Translations under genes and position numbers: made by a program
Shown: positions 35,285-64,000 of the stretch, piece by piece
How the letters are laid out: the number at the start of each line of letters is the position of its first letter
How positions within the stretch are numbered: position 1 is the stretch's first letter
Notes under the pieces: model-generated
What the model saw: only the letters and a program-made list of their open reading frames with translations
Told to the model about the DNA's origin: nothing
The model's database searches: none
NCBI GenBank assembly: GCA_038501785.1
Contig: JBAMJR010000198.1
Coordinates: 638,501 to 702,500 of the forward strand
Length of the DNA stretch: 64,000 bases
Reading direction: 5' to 3'
Origin: Myoxocephalus aenaeus
Taxonomy: Eukaryota > Chordata > Actinopteri > Perciformes > Cottidae

Positions 35285-36318
35285 CTCTTCAGAGCCAAAA
35301 CAAAAGTTTCGTCATTTTCATTAATAATTCATCTACTGATTAAAAACAGTTGTAATTTGTGCATAAAATGTCATAAAATAGAGGAAAAAAAGGTTCCTGG
35401 ATCTCAAAGTGATGTCTTTTGAACTTTACTTTTGTATTAAACGTTGCAAAAAAAGTACATTTACAATAATATAAAACAGCCGATTATTGTTTTTCTTGAT
35501 AAATAACTTTATTGTCCGATGTTTTGAACGTTAATTCCAGCGTGACGTAACTATAACCATATACTATATGGGTTTTAATAGCTCCTCTGAAGGGTTCAAA
35601 ACATCAGATGCAGAATTTATCTGATGCTGAAAAAGAAAAAGAAAACTTTCCTTTTAGGGGAAATTTAAGAGAAAAAGCAGCTGAAGTAGTCCTCACTCAG
35701 CGTTTGAGTGCAATTAATCATCTTCATTATTAATTCATCCGTGGATGATATTTATGATACACTAATTAAAACTTCAGTCTTTAAAATGTCAGAAAATACT
35801 GACATTTGGTCCCCAGAGCCCGAAGGGATGTCACTTCTGTAATAAACATATTAAAATATGAAATTCACAACGGTTAGCCAAGTTTGAATCGAGGTATCTC
35901 GGGGTTTTTAATATGTCGCTCGCTCCAATAATATCTGTATTAAAGGTCTGAAACAAGCAGATTTAGAGTTTATCTCGGTGATGCGGTCATGCAGTGTGCA
36001 GGGAGGAAAAACAACAACAACCACTTAAGTGGAATTTTAAGGGGAAAAAAACAGCTGCTGTGAAGTATTTGATGCACTTTAATGCGTTTTAATGAGCGCG
36101 TAGAGGACGGCATGCTGACGACAGCGACGTGTCAATGGAGCTGGAGATTGTGGGGCTCTTGGGCAAGAAACACTGATAGTGTGTGAGGGGGGGGGGGGGG
36201 GGGAGGGGGGGAGGAGAGAGAGAGAGAAGGGGAGAAGGGCGAGTCATGTGACGTGAGCCAAATTAGCTCAGCTTGTTGTTTACGCAATGTATGTTTGCTT
36301 CAGCCACTGTGGGACGTC

Positions 36319-36362
<44 letters not shown>

Positions 36363-36369
36363 TGAAAAG

Positions 36370-36550
36370 GGGTGGGCTGTCGCTGCCTCCGCTGCCTTCA
36401 CAGTTCTGTAAATGCACTCGGCTCCAGCAGCAGCTTGAGCATCGTCTCTGTGTTCTTTCTCTGGATTTAAAGTCTTTTTTGGAACGCAAGACTTTCTCAT
36501 CAGAGGATTTCTTCTTCTGGTGTTCACTTTTTTTGCTCTTCTCTCTCCTC

Positions 36551-36598
<48 letters not shown>

Positions 36599-36870
36599 GG
36601 GATGTGTGGCTCGCCTAATCCCGGACGACGGATCCTTTTTTTTTTCTCCGCTCTTTTGGATCTCAAGGTTCGAGAGCCAGGGTGTTTTTTTTTCGGGGAT
36701 TTGTTTGAGGCGGCGGCGTCGATGACAGCGAGCGAGTCATCGGCGATGTCGCAACACACGACCTCCTGCAGCCGAGCGGGTCTGTTGTCGCGTGACGAGG
36801 ATCCTCTCCGCATTATGCGTGCGCCGATTATTCAGAAATCCGACGGCTCCGGATGATCACGGGCTGGTTT
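36370..36870 (+). other. CpG-rich block, possible alternative sfmbt2 first exon
   Basis: A GC-rich, CpG-containing block (GAGGCGGCGGCGTCGATGAC and onwards) with a (CAT)n tract at 36557-36595, preceded by a G-run, GAGAGA and a (TG)n tract. It could be a second promoter in sfmbt2 intron 1. No donor could be fixed with confidence. Confidence 0.3.
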
Positions 36871-37763
36871 TTCATCTTCAAGACTTGGAACCGGCTTTTT
36901 CTTTTCTTTTTCCTCCACGACGAGATATATTCACCGTAATTTGTAGGATTTACGACGCAACCGCAAGACAAATAGTCTCCGGGTGTCCTGTTGATTCTCG
37001 TCTCGGCTTGTTTTTAATACTTTAATGATGCCGTATGCAACAGCGGTTAGAGCAATAATGCTGTGATTTCACCCTGAGCTGAAAACGATTAGTCGATGAC
37101 TCGTTTAGAGGATCGACAGAAAAGTAAGCGGGAACTTTCCTTCATCGTCGATTTTGACGCAAACCTCCATTTCATTTACTTTTAAACTGAATATCTTTTG
37201 GGTTTTTGATCGTTCATTGGACAAAACAAAAGATGTGACGACGTCGGCGAGGACATTTTTCAACAGTTTATAGACTATTGAGTAAGTGTAATGAAAATAA
37301 TCATTAGTCGCAGCCTTGATTTCAAGACCTCCACTTTTATTCCAACTGTAGTCGGGTGTCGTTCCTCTTTTCTGTCAAAAATACTGAGAAACAAAAGAGC
37401 TCCAGATGAGCGTTTCCAAACCCGAGGGCCGGGGTCCCTTAAATGGGTCGAGAGACGAATCTGTGGGGTCGCGAGATGCTGAATAAATCAAGAAGGAAGG
37501 AAAAACAATCACAAATACCAACTATATTAATACTATCGAGTCTTTTTATCGGTGCTTTCCGACGCACGTCGTGTTCTCTGGTTGTTGTTTTTGGCGGAGA
37601 GAAAACAACGTGGCCGCTTTTCACGAGAGCAGATGCTCCGTCGTAATATTTGCAAAAAAAAAATGACAGTTTCATGCGAGGATATAAATAGGAGCAATCT
37701 GCTGAAGCATTTATTGACACAGGCGAGTGACGCACGGTTCGATTCCCAAAAGGAAGTAAAAGT

Positions 37764-37803
<40 letters not shown>

Positions 37804-37956
37804 TTCCACCCAACAAGTAATCAGGAATCGATGATGCAACAGGAAACGTCTTATCACTTCTCATCTTCATAGACCAGATCACACAGTAAAGGCACGAGGC
37901 GACTTTTAAACTAACTTTATTGATAGCGACGCGTCTGATTCGGCTCAGCCGTGATA

Positions 37957-37987
<31 letters not shown>

Positions 37988-39004
37988 CACATCAATTTGC
38001 TTCACGGTGATTAATCAAAGTCGGCGCTGGCGAGCTGAAGAGGACGCCACATAGTCATCAAAACGATTGCAAAAGAATTGTCAATATATTTTTCCACCGG
38101 AGGGGAAAAAACATCACAAGAGTTCATATTTATAAACTAGCTTTTGTTTTTCAAGACCCCATTTTGACAAAGAAACATCTGCTAATTGAGTGATTAATCA
38201 GCAGAACTAATGACCTCATCGGTGGAACTGATTGCCCCGGCCCAACATTAGAGCGCCTCCTCTGGTGTGAACGCGCGTTTACGTTTTCCTCGTCTTTATT
38301 CTGCACGTCTGTCTCTTTCTTTCCCCTGAATTAATATTTCCAAGTTCTCAGTATTTTGTCGTCTCCGTTCTTCTCCTTTTTGTTTGACTCTGATTGGTTC
38401 TCTGATGGTTTTCTGCTGACGATGCAAATCCGGGGCGGCCCGGCACTCGATATGCATAACCTGATATTATTATTATTATTATTATTATTCTAAATCTGCA
38501 GAGAGGCAGAGGTTGGTCTGCATTAGACACAACAGCAGGCGTCTCTACTCGGCTTTAATTGTGTTTAAAATGAGTTTGCGCGCGGACGACGGAGAGATCT
38601 TTGTTCGGTTTCTTTTCTTTTCCGCTTTCCCTCGGCTGCTCTGTGTTTCCTCGGCTCTGGACCTCCCAGAGGTCAGCTGTCTTTTCTCTGGATTGTTGAG
38701 TTTAGGTCTCTCGAGGTCCTTCAGGCTCTTGCTAACAATCCACTTCTGTTTATTCTGAAGGGAACTGGAAATGCAAAGTGTCTTTATTTTTCCACGGGAA
38801 ACTCTCAGTCCGTGTTTATTGTCGCAAATGTCAGCGCTTGAATCGACTTCCTTTTTAGTTTTAATCTTTGTCGTGAGACCGCGAGGGGAGTTTTTTTTCC
38901 TCAAAAGGTCACGGATTGTTTGTGGACAATAGACGATGTTTGATTTAAAATCCGCAGCACATTAATTATCTGCGTTTATCTTCCTTTTCTTCCTCGTGCC
39001 ACAG

Positions 39005-63725
<24,721 letters not shown>

Positions 63726-64000
63726 GTGAGTCACAGCGCAAAACAATGGCGGTAAAAAACATTGTTTTTATATAAACATCACGCAGGCTCCTCCCCCGAG
63801 TCTTTTATTAATGTGGCATTGAATCCTCAACCGGTTTCTGCAAGAAGGTAGCCTTGCTCCTCGGGTTTTACCTCGAGTATTTCATCTAATATGTATCCCT
63901 CTCATGCTGACTTCACTTTTATCCCGAAGGAAAATCGTTATTTTTGCATGCCCGTTATGCGTGTTGCATTATAATAACAGTAGAATCACTGCATGACATC
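63726..64000. other. sfmbt2 intron start, nothing seen
   Basis: Intronic sequence after the donor at 63726. The rest of MBT3, MBT4 and the SAM domain should lie beyond the right edge. Confidence 0.7.

Overview
The window is vertebrate genomic DNA, almost certainly from a ray-finned (teleost, probably percomorph) fish. The evidence is compact GT-AG introns, very dense (CA)n/(TG)n, (AT)n and CT/AG arrays, and several TIR DNA-transposon families typical of teleosts (Tc1-like, hAT-like, Harbinger-like and MITEs). Products were named by comparing exon translations with remembered human proteins. No search was run.

Layout. (1) 519-15342, + strand: itih5, inter-alpha-trypsin inhibitor heavy chain 5, without its first exon(s), which lie left of the window. 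Twelve exons join in phase to 926 codons plus a stop and carry the VIT domain, the vWA domain and the C-terminal ITI-HC region. Three related TIR elements sit in its introns. (2) 17339-27356, - strand: a STIMATE/TMEM110-like gene (ER membrane regulator of store-operated calcium entry). Six segments are clearly recognisable, but two expected exons were not found, one exon has an out-of-frame internal deletion, and one splice donor reads CT instead of GT. The last coding exon holds a perfect 28-bp-arm inverted repeat. I read it as a decaying gene or a badly assembled one. (3) From about 30.6 kb to the right edge, + strand: sfmbt2, a Polycomb/PhoRC-type MBT-repeat protein. There is a CpG-rich probable promoter and untranslated first exon near 30.6-30.75 kb, the start codon is at 39085, and seven coding exons reach 63725. 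They encode the acidic N-terminus, MBT repeats 1 and 2 and the start of MBT 3. The gene continues beyond the window.

The order ITIH - STIMATE-like - SFMBT mirrors human 3p21 (ITIH4, STIMATE, SFMBT1), and the flanking genes match human 10p14 (ITIH5, SFMBT2). The fish locus therefore looks like the ITIH5/SFMBT2 copy of an ancient duplicated block, still holding a STIMATE-like gene at the position that seems empty in the human copy. The three genes are not an operon and do not obviously share a pathway; their link is conserved synteny.

The most interesting new item is a candidate 21-nt microexon in sfmbt2 (50173-50193). It has a strong polypyrimidine tract and acceptor, a strong donor, the correct phase on both sides and two downstream TGCATG motifs, and would insert seven residues between MBT repeats 1 and 2. 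Other points are the palindrome and lesions of the STIMATE-like gene, a telomere-like array inside sfmbt2, two satellite blocks over 1 kb with purine/pyrimidine asymmetry, and a (TG)n tract that begins exactly at an sfmbt2 splice donor.
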